The notes beneath the pieces are model-generated. The model was given only the letters and a program-made list of their open reading frames with translations. It was not told the origin of the DNA and did not search any database. Source: Kamptonema sp. UHCC 0994 (lineage in GTDB: Bacteria > Cyanobacteriota > Cyanobacteriia > Cyanobacteriales > Microcoleaceae). From it: a DNA stretch of 62,958 bases. Where the stretch lies: positions 1 to 62,958 of the forward strand of contig NZ_JARFTR010000035.1 of NCBI RefSeq assembly GCF_029167235.1, written 5' to 3'. Numbering within the stretch: position 1 is the first letter of the stretch; the number at the start of each line of letters is the position of its first letter. Positions 35,684 through 43,902 of the stretch are shown one piece after another. Made by a program: the position numbers and the translations under genes.

Positions 35684-36937
35684 ATGTTAAATCAAACACT
35701 AGATTCTAATTTCGGTATCAATTTCATTGGACACCTGAGCGGTGAATATGGTCTTGGAGAAGGTTCTAGGGCTACTCTCAGAGCCATTGAAGCCGCTGGT
35801 ATTCCCTTTGCCCTCAAAGATATTAAGGTAGATTGGCATCGAAATTTAGATAACAGCTACACAAATTTTTCCGAGCAAAACCCCTATCCCATTAATCTAA
35901 TTCACACTCTGCCAGAACCGGTTGTTTTCAACATGGTCGATCCCGAATTGTTTAAAGGTCGATACAATATTGGTTTTTGGGCTTGGGAACTGCCTATATT
36001 TCCCCCAGGATGGTTGTATGCTTTTTCTTTATTTGATGAGATTTGGACTTATAGTAATTACTGTGCTGAAGCGATAGCACCCGTATCGCCCGTACCTGTG
36101 GTGAAGATGATGTCTAGTCTCGAACTTCCTATACCATCTTATGATAGAGAGGAATTAGGATTACCCAAAAACAAATTTATTTTTCTGTTCATGTTCGATT
36201 TCCATAGTACAATAGGTCGCAAAAATCCCTTTGCTACATTGGAAGCATTTAAACAAGCTTTTTCTCAAGCAAATCAAGATGTTTTACTTGTCTTGAAATT
36301 TTCTAACGGCAACTTTTTTCCTAAAGAGAGAGAACAACTCAAAGCACAAGCAGCCGGCTGGCCCGTTCACTTTATAGATGGGCATTTAAAGAGAGAAGAA
36401 CTTCATGCTTTAGTTGCCAATTGCGACTGCTATGTTTCCCTGCACCGGGCCGAAGGGTTTGGCTTGACGATGGCAGAAGCAATGTATTATGGTAAGCCTG
36501 TAATTGCGACTGGCTACTCATCAAATATGGAATTTATGAATGTCGGTAATAGTTTTCCCGTAAAATATGACATAGTGACGCTGACCGAAGATTATGGGCC
36601 TTATTTTAAAGGTAATTACTGGGCAGATCCCCATGTCGATCATGCAGTATCCTTAATGCAGTATGTTTTTGAGAATCCCCAGGAAGCGAAACAAGTAGGA
36701 GCGAGAGCATCTCAAGAGATGAAATCTTTACTGAGTCCTCAAATTTTAGGGGTAAAAATTAAAAATAGATTAGAAATCATTAAAAACAGAATGAAGAAAT
36801 CTAACAACTGGTCAACCCGCATTCATCAGATGCAGCAAGAATCAGCTTTTTCTCAGTCCCAAACCCAAGTTTGGCGGCACACAACACAGCAAATTCGATC
36901 TGAAATAGCACAATACCAAAGCCTTGCTAATATTTGA
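35684..36937 (+). CDS. GT4-family glycosyltransferase (paralogue 3)
   Basis: A third copy of the same family, 417 residues from ATG 35684. The longer frame from 35639 adds a 15-residue extension not shared with the paralogues. It has G-H-L-S-G-E-Y-G-L-G-E-G-S-R, V-D-W-H-R-N-L-D and E-G-F-G-L-T-M-A-E. It is most like the GT4 domain of 31336 (both share V-D-W-H-R-N-L-D and F-D-F-H-S-T). The C-terminal tail again holds a charged Q-V-W-R-H-T segment. It follows the previous gene after 67 bp with no terminator. Confidence 0.87.
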   Translation: MLNQTLDSNFGINFIGHLSGEYGLGEGSRATLRAIEAAGIPFALKDIKVDWHRNLDNSYTNFSEQNPYPINLIHTLPEPVVFNMVDPELFKGRYNIGFWAWELPIFPPGWLYAFSLFDEIWTYSNYCAEAIAPVSPVPVVKMMSSLELPIPSYDREELGLPKNKFIFLFMFDFHSTIGRKNPFATLEAFKQAFSQANQDVLLVLKFSNGNFFPKEREQLKAQAAGWPVHFIDGHLKREELHALVANCDCYVSLHRAEGFGLTMAEAMYYGKPVIATGYSSNMEFMNVGNSFPVKYDIVTLTEDYGPYFKGNYWADPHVDHAVSLMQYVFENPQEAKQVGARASQEMKSLLSPQILGVKIKNRLEIIKNRMKKSNNWSTRIHQMQQESAFSQSQTQVWRHTTQQIRSEIAQYQSLANI

Positions 36938-36981
36938 AAAATTTAATTAATTTATTGTAGATATTTGTAATTAGGAGTTTA

Positions 36982-38190
36982 ATGATGTTCAACAATGCCA
37001 ATTTTAATTTTGGAGTTAATATTATCGGTCATGTTAGTGGCGAATTTGGTTTGGGTGGTGGCGTGCGAGGTACAATCAAAGCCATTGAAGCAGCGAATAT
37101 TCCTTTTACAATTAGGGATTTGAAAGAAGATTCACAACGCAATTTAGATTCTACTTACACAAATTTTTCCAGCAAACCCTCTTATCCCATTAATATTGTT
37201 CATACAAACCCTCACGAGTCACTTTTGAATTCTATTGATACTGAATTTTTTAAGGATAGATATAATATTGGTTTTTGGATTTGGGAACTTCCAGTATTTC
37301 CTGATATTTGGATGGGAGCTTTTAATCGTTTTGATGAGGTTTGGACTTACAGTAATTACACGGCTGAAACCATTTCAGATGTCTCGCCTCTTCCGGTTGT
37401 TAAATTGCCCCCTAGCATTTATTTACCACCCAATACATTAGACAGAGAAGCTTTAGGATTACCCAAAGACAAATTTATTTTTCTGTTCATGTTTGACATG
37501 GGTAGTGGCTTTGAACGCAAAAATCCTTTTGCTACGATTGAGGCGTTTAAAAAAGCTTTTGATAAATCTAATCAAGATGTTTTGCTGATTATTAAGTTTC
37601 GACCTCATCCAGCTTATCAAAATCAGTACCAAGAACTAAAATCAATGACAGAGGACTGGCCATCTATTCAATTTATTGAAGGACATTTGAGTAAGGAAGA
37701 GGTTCATGGCTTAGTAGATAATTGTAACTGCTACGTATCCTTACATCGGGCTGAGGGTTTTGGTTTGACTATGGCAGAAGCGATGTATTATGGAAAGCCA
37801 GTGATTGCAACTGCCTATTCATCGAATACAGATTTTATGAATGTTGGCAATAGTTTTTTGGTGAGATATGAGTTAATAGCAACTACTGAAGCTTATGGTC
37901 TTTATCCAAAAGGGAGTATTTGGGCTGAACCAGATATCGATCATGCTAGTTATTTAATGCAGTATGTTTTTCAGAATTATTCTGAAGCACAGGAAGTAGG
38001 AGTGAGGGGCGCTAAGGAAATTAGGTCTTTATTTGATCCAGAGGTGATTGGTAAAAAAATTAGACATCGCCTTGAATACATTGGGAGGACAATAGAAGAG
38101 AAAAACTTTTTTGAATCCCAAGCGCAAGCCTGGAAAAAATCGGCTTTACAATCTCAGAGAGAACTAGATCGCTTAAAATTTAAAGTTTAA
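36982..38190 (+). CDS. GT4-family glycosyltransferase (paralogue 4)
   Basis: A fourth family member, 402 residues. It has G-H-V-S-G-E-F-G-L-G-G-G-V-R, Y-N-I-G-F-W-I-W-E-L-P and E-G-F-G-L-T-M-A-E. AGGAG at 36973-36977 is a good ribosome binding site; ATG 36985 (7-base spacing) is as plausible as ATG 36982. It is the last rightward gene of the glycan locus before a convergent methyltransferase. The tail Q-A-Q-A-W-K-K-S-A is shared with paralogue 2, which suggests a common docking helix. Confidence 0.87.
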   Translation: MMFNNANFNFGVNIIGHVSGEFGLGGGVRGTIKAIEAANIPFTIRDLKEDSQRNLDSTYTNFSSKPSYPINIVHTNPHESLLNSIDTEFFKDRYNIGFWIWELPVFPDIWMGAFNRFDEVWTYSNYTAETISDVSPLPVVKLPPSIYLPPNTLDREALGLPKDKFIFLFMFDMGSGFERKNPFATIEAFKKAFDKSNQDVLLIIKFRPHPAYQNQYQELKSMTEDWPSIQFIEGHLSKEEVHGLVDNCNCYVSLHRAEGFGLTMAEAMYYGKPVIATAYSSNTDFMNVGNSFLVRYELIATTEAYGLYPKGSIWAEPDIDHASYLMQYVFQNYSEAQEVGVRGAKEIRSLFDPEVIGKKIRHRLEYIGRTIEEKNFFESQAQAWKKSALQSQRELDRLKFKV

Positions 38191-38325
38191 TATTCAATCT
38201 GGCTAGAGCCGTCATTTTAAGAGCATTTAATTTTAGTAGTAGTATTATTATTATTTGAACTTATTAACTCAGTAACTATTAATATTTATCGACATTAAAT
38301 ATTTCTTCTGCTGATTATTATAAAC

Positions 38326-39279
38326 CTACAAATCTTCTGCTCGCATACAGCAAATGTAAAAACAATAGGATTTATCAGGACTATCATTTAATTGTTGATT
38401 GTAAATAAATTCATGGTTGATAGTATTCTTACTTGATGTTTCTATTGACTTTGAAAGATCAATAATACCTTTTGTATCCAATATTTTAAAATTATGCTTC
38501 TCTAAGAGTTTACACAAATCATCGAAATAGTATTCTAGCTTGTGTTCAGGATGAATATAATTATTGGGAAATAGTAGCTTTGTAGCTTTTCTATTAGGAG
38601 TGTCAAGAGCAAATTTACCGCCAGACTTTAACAATTTATAAACTTGGTCAAATAGCTGTTCTGCTTCTTCTTTGGTAATATGTTCAATTGATTCTCCAGA
38701 CCAAACTAAGTCAAAACTATTTTCTTGAAAGCAGCTTAAGTCTGTCATGCTTCCATAAACATATTCAATATTGCAATTTTGGTACTTAACTTGTATTGGC
38801 CACTCTTGTCCTGGAAACATCATTTTATCTGGAGGCAAGTCTCTGATATAGATATTTTCTGGAAGATGAGGATATCCAAGCTGCAATAAAGCTCCTCTTT
38901 GATCTGATGCAGAATAACCTCCCAAATCTAAGATAACTTTAGCCGATGGTAGCAGTGTTCTAACCATTTTCATTCGAGCACTATGAAGTTTAGTATCCAA
39001 CATAGAGTTGATATTTTCTTCAGTAGACCTATAATTGCTACTTTCTTCACCTGTCAGCTTTTGTTTAAATTCATTAGCTTCGACCATATTTTTGATAACA
39101 TCAGCTCGAGAAGCACCTGTTTTAAGTTCGTTTAACCAACCTTCTAATCCATCTGGATCAGCTTCCCGCTCAAATATTACCCAATAGGCCATCCACAGAT
39201 AGCTTTTGTCGCTTTTAGCGTGAGTAGCTAAAGTTTTTTGAATAGTTGCTTCCAAGCGTTTGGCTGCTTCGGGGTTCAT
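38326..39279 (-). CDS. DUF4214-like plus SAM methyltransferase protein
   Basis: This is a 317-residue protein. An N-terminal helical part (about 20-85; Y-W-V-I-F-E-R-E-A-D-P-D-G-L-E-G-W) resembles the DUF4214-type segment found in two other proteins of the locus. A class I methyltransferase follows (about 105-260) with V-I-L-D-L-G-G-Y, F-D-L-V-W-S-G-E-S-I-E-H-I and L-L-K-S-G-G-K-F-A-L-D-T-P. The start has a strong Shine-Dalgarno sequence (GAGGAAGT on the coding strand). It is likely a sugar or glycan-end methyltransferase. It converges on the GT4 series and lies downstream of the large TPR gene on its strand. Confidence 0.82.
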   Translation of the reverse strand: MNPEAAKRLEATIQKTLATHAKSDKSYLWMAYWVIFEREADPDGLEGWLNELKTGASRADVIKNMVEANEFKQKLTGEESSNYRSTEENINSMLDTKLHSARMKMVRTLLPSAKVILDLGGYSASDQRGALLQLGYPHLPENIYIRDLPPDKMMFPGQEWPIQVKYQNCNIEYVYGSMTDLSCFQENSFDLVWSGESIEHITKEEAEQLFDQVYKLLKSGGKFALDTPNRKATKLLFPNNYIHPEHKLEYYFDDLCKLLEKHNFKILDTKGIIDLSKSIETSSKNTINHEFIYNQQLNDSPDKSYCFYICCMRAEDL

Positions 39280-39375
39280 ACTACTTCCTCTAATTTTGAT
39301 TAATTTATTCTAAGCTTAAATAATAGATCTGAGCCTGCATCAACTTACAAAATACAGGCTCAGTTTCATCAGAAA

Positions 39376-42114
39376 TTAGAAAATCTTGGGTTCCAACTCT
39401 AAAGCATGGCGATAACAAGCACTCGCTTCATCAATTTGCCCTTTCTTGGTTAACATTTCCCCTAAATTATAATGGAACCAAGAGAAATCAGGCTTCAGTT
39501 CAAGAGCGCGACGGTAAGATGCGATCGCTTCATCCCACTGTCCTTTTTGTTGAAATAGATCCGCTAAATTGTTATAGGTATAGGGGTAATCTGGCTTCAA
39601 CTCAATCGCGTGGCGGTAAAGTGCGATCGCTTGATCAATTTGCCCTTGTTTTGTCAAACATTCACCCAGATAGTAATGAGGCCAAAAAGAGTTAGGATCG
39701 CCCTCAATAGCACGGCGATAACAAGCGATCGCCTGCTCCCAATCATTCTTTTGTCCGAATACCTTACCTAACCCCAGATTAGCACCAACACAATCCGGCT
39801 GAATCTGCAACGCCATCTGATAAAAAACGATCGCCCCATCTAACCAACCCTGTCTCACCAAAGCATCGGCCAAACCCACATAAAGATCGGCATCATTCGG
39901 CGCAATCTCCAAGGCCTTATGATAAAGTTGCACATCATCCGGGTTATACTCAATCGCCTCCCGATAAAGCTTACTCGCCGCCTCTAAATCCCATTGAGCC
40001 CTCTGTCTAATCGCATCAGCTAATTTTTGAGGTAGCCAAGGCAAATCCGGCTGAATCTCAGCAGCACGGCGGTAAGACGCGATCGCCCGATCCCACTCTT
40101 CCTGATGCTCTAAAGCTTGCCCCAAATTGTAATGAGCCCAAGCAAAATCTGGGTTAAGTTCCAACGCACGCCTATAAACGGGAACCGCTTCCTCCCAACG
40201 TTCCAGCTCAATTAGAGCATCTCCTAAGTTATTTTGCGACCAGAAGAAATCCGGGTTAAGTTCAATTGCACGGCGGTAAGCTGCGATCGCCCCCTCCCAA
40301 TCTTCCAGCTTCACCAAAGCCTCAGCTAAATTACTATGCGATCCAAAATGGTCAGAATTAAGCTCAATTGCCCGCTGGTACGCCGCCGCCGCTTCTTCCC
40401 AGCGTTCCAGTTTCAGCAGCGCATCCCCTAAATTGTTCTGCGACCAGAAAAAATCATTTTTAACTTGATTCGCGCCGTTGTAAGCATCCGCAGCTTCCGC
40501 CCACCTTTCCAACTTCACCAGCGCATCGCCTAAATTATTATGCGACCAAGAATGATCGGGATTTAACTTAATTGCGCTTAAGTAAGCAGGAACAGCCTCC
40601 TCCCACTGTTCCAACTTCATCAGCGCATCAGCTAAATTATTGTGCGACCAAGAATGGTCAGGATTTAACTCAATTGCACGGCGGTAAAAAGCAACCGATT
40701 CTTCCCAGTTCTCTTGATTTTTAAGGATTTCTGCTAACTCGTGGAATCCCCAAGAAGAACTAGGATTTAACTCCAATCCTCGACGATAACAATCAATCCC
40801 CTGCTCTACTTTCCCTTGTTCCAAGAAAGTTTTAGCTAAATTAATATATTCATCTGCTGTTGCCTTACTCGGATCGAGATTAAACCCTCGATACCAACAT
40901 TCGGCTGCTTCCTGTGGCTTCCCTACCTGTGTCCAAAGTTTGGCAAAATTGCGGTAAGCCCCAGCAAAATCTGGTTTAATCGCGATCGCCTTTTGAAAAG
41001 CTGCGATCGCCGATTGCCATTGCTGCTGACCCCCATAAAGACTGCCCAAATTCGCGTAAGCCTCAGCAAAATTCGGGTTAATTTCTAAAGCTTTGAGATA
41101 ACAGTTTTTTGCATCCTCTACCTTGCCCATCGCTTGCAAGGCATTGCCCAATAATTTGTATATTGCCGCATCCGGTTTAAGTTGTAGCGATCGCCTACAG
41201 GCCGCGATCGCTTGGGGGAATTTCCCCTGGGTTAAATACCCCTCCGCTAACATATTGTATGCTTCCGGGTCTTCTGTACTAATACCGAGCGCCGGTGCCG
41301 CAGGGCGCTGCTTAACAGTACCATTTGCCCTAGTTGCTGAAGGCAAAGTATCCATACCCTGACTTGCCGAAGGTAGAGTATCCACGCCCTGACTTGCCGA
41401 AGGCAAAGTATCTACACTCTGACTTGCCGAAGGCAAAGTATCTACACCCTGACTTGCAGTTTTGCCATTCATAGCCTTAAGTTCAATGGCTTTTCTATAG
41501 TAGGGGGCAGCTTGCTCCAAATTACCTGCTTGCTTGAGAGCATCCCCCAAATTTTGATAAGCTTGAGCCAAATTAGGATTTAATTTAATGGCGCGGCTGT
41601 AACAATTAACCGCCTCCTGTAGTTTCTGCTGCTGCAACAGGCTATTACCCAGATTTAGGTGTTCCTCTGCCGTTGCCTTTTCTGGTTCCAGAGTGAATGC
41701 CTGATACCAGCAATCTTGAGATTGGGCATCTTTACCAATTTGGGATAATACTTTCGCCAAATTCCGGTATACTCCCGCGAAATTTGGTTTCAGCGCGATC
41801 GCTTTTTGATAATGACTAATTGCCTCCGACCATTTTTGCCCAGCCGCGTAAATACTGCCCAAGTTGGCATAAGCTTCAGCAAAATTCGGCTGAATTTGAA
41901 TTGCCTTAGCATACCAGTGCCTTGCCTCCTCAAATCGGCCTTGAGCCTGCAAAGCATTACCCAAAGTTTTTAGCGCCTGTGCAAAATCGGGTTTTACCTT
42001 CAGGGCTTGTTCGCAAGCAGCGATCGCTTCCTCTACTTTCCCTTGGGATAAATAGATTTCTGCCCGTTGGTTAAAATGAACCGCACTCGATTCGGCATTC
42101 ACTGTCGATTGCAT
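39376..42114 (-). CDS. Large TPR scaffold protein with internal minisatellite linker
   Basis: The 912 residues comprise about 22 TPR units, many with W-E-E-A-x-A-x-Y-R-R-A-I-E-L-N-P-D. Two TPR blocks (about 15-215 and 275-905) are separated by a low-complexity linker of four 10-residue repeats (S-A-S-Q-G-V-D-T-L-P). The two blocks share related segments (Y-A-N-L-G-S-x-Y-x-x-x-Q-x-W; F-A-G-V/A-Y-R-N), so the second block begins as a duplicate of the first. It has no enzyme domain or signal peptide. It is probably the main scaffold of the glycan locus or a regulator; its repeats are most like those of the protein at 8497-9447. Confidence 0.86.
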   Translation of the reverse strand: MQSTVNAESSAVHFNQRAEIYLSQGKVEEAIAACEQALKVKPDFAQALKTLGNALQAQGRFEEARHWYAKAIQIQPNFAEAYANLGSIYAAGQKWSEAISHYQKAIALKPNFAGVYRNLAKVLSQIGKDAQSQDCWYQAFTLEPEKATAEEHLNLGNSLLQQQKLQEAVNCYSRAIKLNPNLAQAYQNLGDALKQAGNLEQAAPYYRKAIELKAMNGKTASQGVDTLPSASQSVDTLPSASQGVDTLPSASQGMDTLPSATRANGTVKQRPAAPALGISTEDPEAYNMLAEGYLTQGKFPQAIAACRRSLQLKPDAAIYKLLGNALQAMGKVEDAKNCYLKALEINPNFAEAYANLGSLYGGQQQWQSAIAAFQKAIAIKPDFAGAYRNFAKLWTQVGKPQEAAECWYRGFNLDPSKATADEYINLAKTFLEQGKVEQGIDCYRRGLELNPSSSWGFHELAEILKNQENWEESVAFYRRAIELNPDHSWSHNNLADALMKLEQWEEAVPAYLSAIKLNPDHSWSHNNLGDALVKLERWAEAADAYNGANQVKNDFFWSQNNLGDALLKLERWEEAAAAYQRAIELNSDHFGSHSNLAEALVKLEDWEGAIAAYRRAIELNPDFFWSQNNLGDALIELERWEEAVPVYRRALELNPDFAWAHYNLGQALEHQEEWDRAIASYRRAAEIQPDLPWLPQKLADAIRQRAQWDLEAASKLYREAIEYNPDDVQLYHKALEIAPNDADLYVGLADALVRQGWLDGAIVFYQMALQIQPDCVGANLGLGKVFGQKNDWEQAIACYRRAIEGDPNSFWPHYYLGECLTKQGQIDQAIALYRHAIELKPDYPYTYNNLADLFQQKGQWDEAIASYRRALELKPDFSWFHYNLGEMLTKKGQIDEASACYRHALELEPKIF
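41341..41460 (-). repeat. In-frame 30-bp minisatellite within the TPR gene
   Basis: Four adjacent 30-base units share the core GACTTGCCGA followed by AGGCAAAGTA, with a few point differences. The period is a multiple of three, so copy-number change would keep the frame. Confidence 0.9.
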
Positions 42115-42431
42115 ATTTGCACAAGCTCCAGAACCAGCAATAATTACTTATGACTTAGCAATATTAACTCAAGATACACGCCTTAACGCTGAAAATTTTG
42201 GCGATCGCGCGGGATGGTTGGTTATATTGACCTGTGGTGACGCTAACCCTTGCGCTCCTGTTCCCGGCTATTGGCTACAGCCTATACATATCTCTATAAC
42301 AATGAATCAGGGAAGATTAGCGATCGCAACCATTAGAGGCGATCGCCACAAAATCAGAGTCACGAACGCAGTTAGCGCGATATCCGCCTCAGTCCGATAA
42401 TTGTTATGATAGTAAAGAGATTTTTGGGAGA
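42115..42431. promoter_or_regulatory. Divergent intergenic region with HIP1 sites
   Basis: This 317-bp gap between the TPR gene and the MAPEG gene contains several GCGATCGC or near-HIP1 octamers. A 60-codon open frame at 42218-42400 has no family or ribosome binding site and is rejected. Promoters for both directions are expected but not pinned down. Confidence 0.4.
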
Positions 42432-42836
42432 ATGCCCGTGTCGCCTTGGCCTAGTCTAGTAACTGCCTCAGCTTTACTCATCTACTTAGTTTTCATCATC
42501 AACGTCGGGAGAGCTAGAGCTCAGTATAAAATGTCTCCGCCCCAGATGACAGGGAATCCCGACTTTGAGCGTGTGGTGCGGGTTCAGCAGAATACTTTAG
42601 AGCAACTTGTCATCTTTTTGCCCTCACTGTGGCTATTTTCCGAGTTTATCAGTCCAATTTGGGCTTCTGGAATTGGTGCATTTTGGTTGGTTGGGCGCAT
42701 TTTATTTGCTTGGGGTTACTATCAAGCTGCGGAGAAACGTATGCTCGGTTTTGGAATTACTTCCTTTGCTAATTTTACTCTCCTTGCGGGTTCTTTAATT
42801 GGCATAATTTTGCAATTATTAAAGTCTTCACCATAG
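42432..42836 (+). CDS. MAPEG family membrane protein
   Basis: This 134-residue integral membrane protein has four hydrophobic segments. It carries the family landmark of the loop after TM1 (R-A-R-x-Q-Y, then F-E-R-V-V-R-V-Q-Q-N-T-L-E-Q-L), including the R-x-x-x-N-x-x-E-Q pattern that binds glutathione in MAPEG enzymes. Bacterial members are microsomal-GST-like or of unknown function. The ATG at 42432 lies one base after GGGAG, while GTG 42438 has ideal 7-base spacing and may be the true start. It has no functional link to the glycan genes. Confidence 0.9.
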   Translation: MPVSPWPSLVTASALLIYLVFIINVGRARAQYKMSPPQMTGNPDFERVVRVQQNTLEQLVIFLPSLWLFSEFISPIWASGIGAFWLVGRILFAWGYYQAAEKRMLGFGITSFANFTLLAGSLIGIILQLLKSSP

Positions 42837-42904
42837 CTAGTAGAGTCAGATCAACTTAGAATTGCTATAGTTAAATAGCTTCCTTCCACCCTTAATTCTA
42901 TTCC

Positions 42905-42965
42905 CTTCTTCCCTTCTTCCTTCTTCCTTCTTCCCTAGCCCCTAGCCCCTAGCCCCTAGCCCCTT
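42905..42965. repeat. Heptamer tandem repeats (CTTCTTC and CCCCTAG units)
   Basis: A CTTCTTC-rich stretch is followed by about four copies of CCCCTAG. The same CCCCTAG unit, in the opposite orientation, occurs at 48155-48180 and 62865-62935, always near gene boundaries. Confidence 0.85.
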
Positions 42966-42994
42966 CTTCACCCTAGCTATATTTAGGAGAAAAT

Positions 42995-43189
42995 ATGTCA
43001 GATAAAGAGAAAGAGAAAGAGAAAGTTAAATTTGAAATCAGCAAACGCCTCTTTGAACAGCTTTCTGAATGGCAAGATAAAATGGAAGCAGCAGATCGAT
43101 TAGCCGATGAGTCAGAGAAAAGGGAACCAACTCAAACTGAAACTCATCCAGATATTTATGAAAGCCATCCAAAAACAGATAATTCCTAG
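42995..43189 (+). CDS. Small highly charged protein, unrecognised
   Basis: The 64 residues are very rich in Lys and Glu, starting with a K-E-K-E-K-E-K-V-K run. A short amphipathic helix (R-L-F-E-Q-L-S-E-W) precedes a polar tail. A clear ribosome binding site (AGGAG before ATG 42995) supports it. No family is recognised. Its 3' end overlaps the start of the next gene by 32 bases, which suggests coupled translation. Confidence 0.6.
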   Translation: MSDKEKEKEKVKFEISKRLFEQLSEWQDKMEAADRLADESEKREPTQTETHPDIYESHPKTDNS

Positions 43190-43550
43190 TCTGGGAATTG
43201 CATTATTTTTAGCAGCAATCTCTGCGCCTCCTGCCTTGGCTAACCCACTCACCAGTAGTCAAATTCAGCAGGTGAATAGCGGTTTATTTCGGTCAAATTC
43301 TCAAGACTTTTTTGAGGAGGGTAGGCGTAAACTGGACAAAGAAATTGAAATTTTACTCCAAAGACTTTTAACCTCCGATCGAGAGATACTTGAGATTGAT
43401 GAAAAACTGCGATCCGAGCTGTGCAGCGGGGAATTGAAAATATCAGCGCAACAGTTAGATAGAATGGACAATCACCAACTCAAAACTCTGAATGCAAGAG
43501 TTAAACAGATTTGTACGGCTAACCCCCATAAAGCCAAGGCTGGAAATTGA
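43158..43550 (+). CDS. Small exported protein, unrecognised
   Basis: From ATG 43158 the 130-residue product starts with a standard signal peptide: K residues, a hydrophobic core (I-A-L-F-L-A-A-I-S), then A-P-P-A-L-A-N-P with likely cleavage after A-L-A. The open frame reaches back to 43107, but that would bury the signal. The mature part (about 105 residues) is helical and charged, with two Cys (C-S-G-E-L and Q-I-C-T) that may form a disulfide. Function is unknown; it is probably periplasmic. It overlaps the preceding small gene. Confidence 0.65.
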   Translation: MKAIQKQIIPSLGIALFLAAISAPPALANPLTSSQIQQVNSGLFRSNSQDFFEEGRRKLDKEIEILLQRLLTSDREILEIDEKLRSELCSGELKISAQQLDRMDNHQLKTLNARVKQICTANPHKAKAGN

Positions 43551-43567
43551 TATGATATCACGTAGTA

Positions 43568-43762
43568 ATGACGACGAATCGAGAAGAGATGGAAAAACTG
43601 AAATTATTAATGCTAGAAGCTGAAACTGCGGGTCAACTAGCTGCCTTAATTATTGACTTCACCCATGAAGAAATAATGCAGGTTTACAGCGAACTCGTAC
43701 TGGAACAGCAAGCTAGAATTCAGGCAATTTGGAAGTATGTAGTGTTAACAATTAACACTTAA
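43568..43762 (+). CDS. Small helical protein, unrecognised
   Basis: This 64-residue frame follows the exported protein after 17 bp on the same strand. It is helical and acidic, with E-T-A-G-Q-L-A-A-L-I-I-D-F-T-H-E-E in the middle. No family or clear ribosome binding site is seen. Its place at the end of a three-gene cluster supports it modestly. Confidence 0.45.
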   Translation: MTTNREEMEKLKLLMLEAETAGQLAALIIDFTHEEIMQVYSELVLEQQARIQAIWKYVVLTINT

Positions 43763-43829
43763 CGGTTAACGGTTTTGGGATTGCTTCGGAAGCCTCGCAA
43801 TGACAAGTACAGGATTTACGCTGGGATTA

Positions 43830-43894
43830 GAAACCGGGTTTCTTCATAATATCTCTAGTTTCCCAATATTGATTTTTCTGAGAAACCCGGTTTC
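43830..43894. repeat. Dispersed inverted repeat (GAAACCGGGTTTCT family), second copy
   Basis: The 14-base arms at 43830-43843 and 43881-43894 are exact complements with a 37-base loop, matching the element at 3246-3310. It lies between convergent genes and may serve as a bidirectional terminator. Confidence 0.8.
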
Positions 43895-43902
43895 TTTGCA
43901 TA

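Noticed and set aside
41341-41460. Considered as a CRISPR array because of regular 30-bp units
   Set aside because: Units are directly adjacent without unique spacers and lie in frame within a coding sequence.
42218-42400. A 60-codon plus-strand frame between the TPR and MAPEG genes
   Set aside because: No ribosome binding site, biased by HIP1 octamers, and no recognisable protein character.
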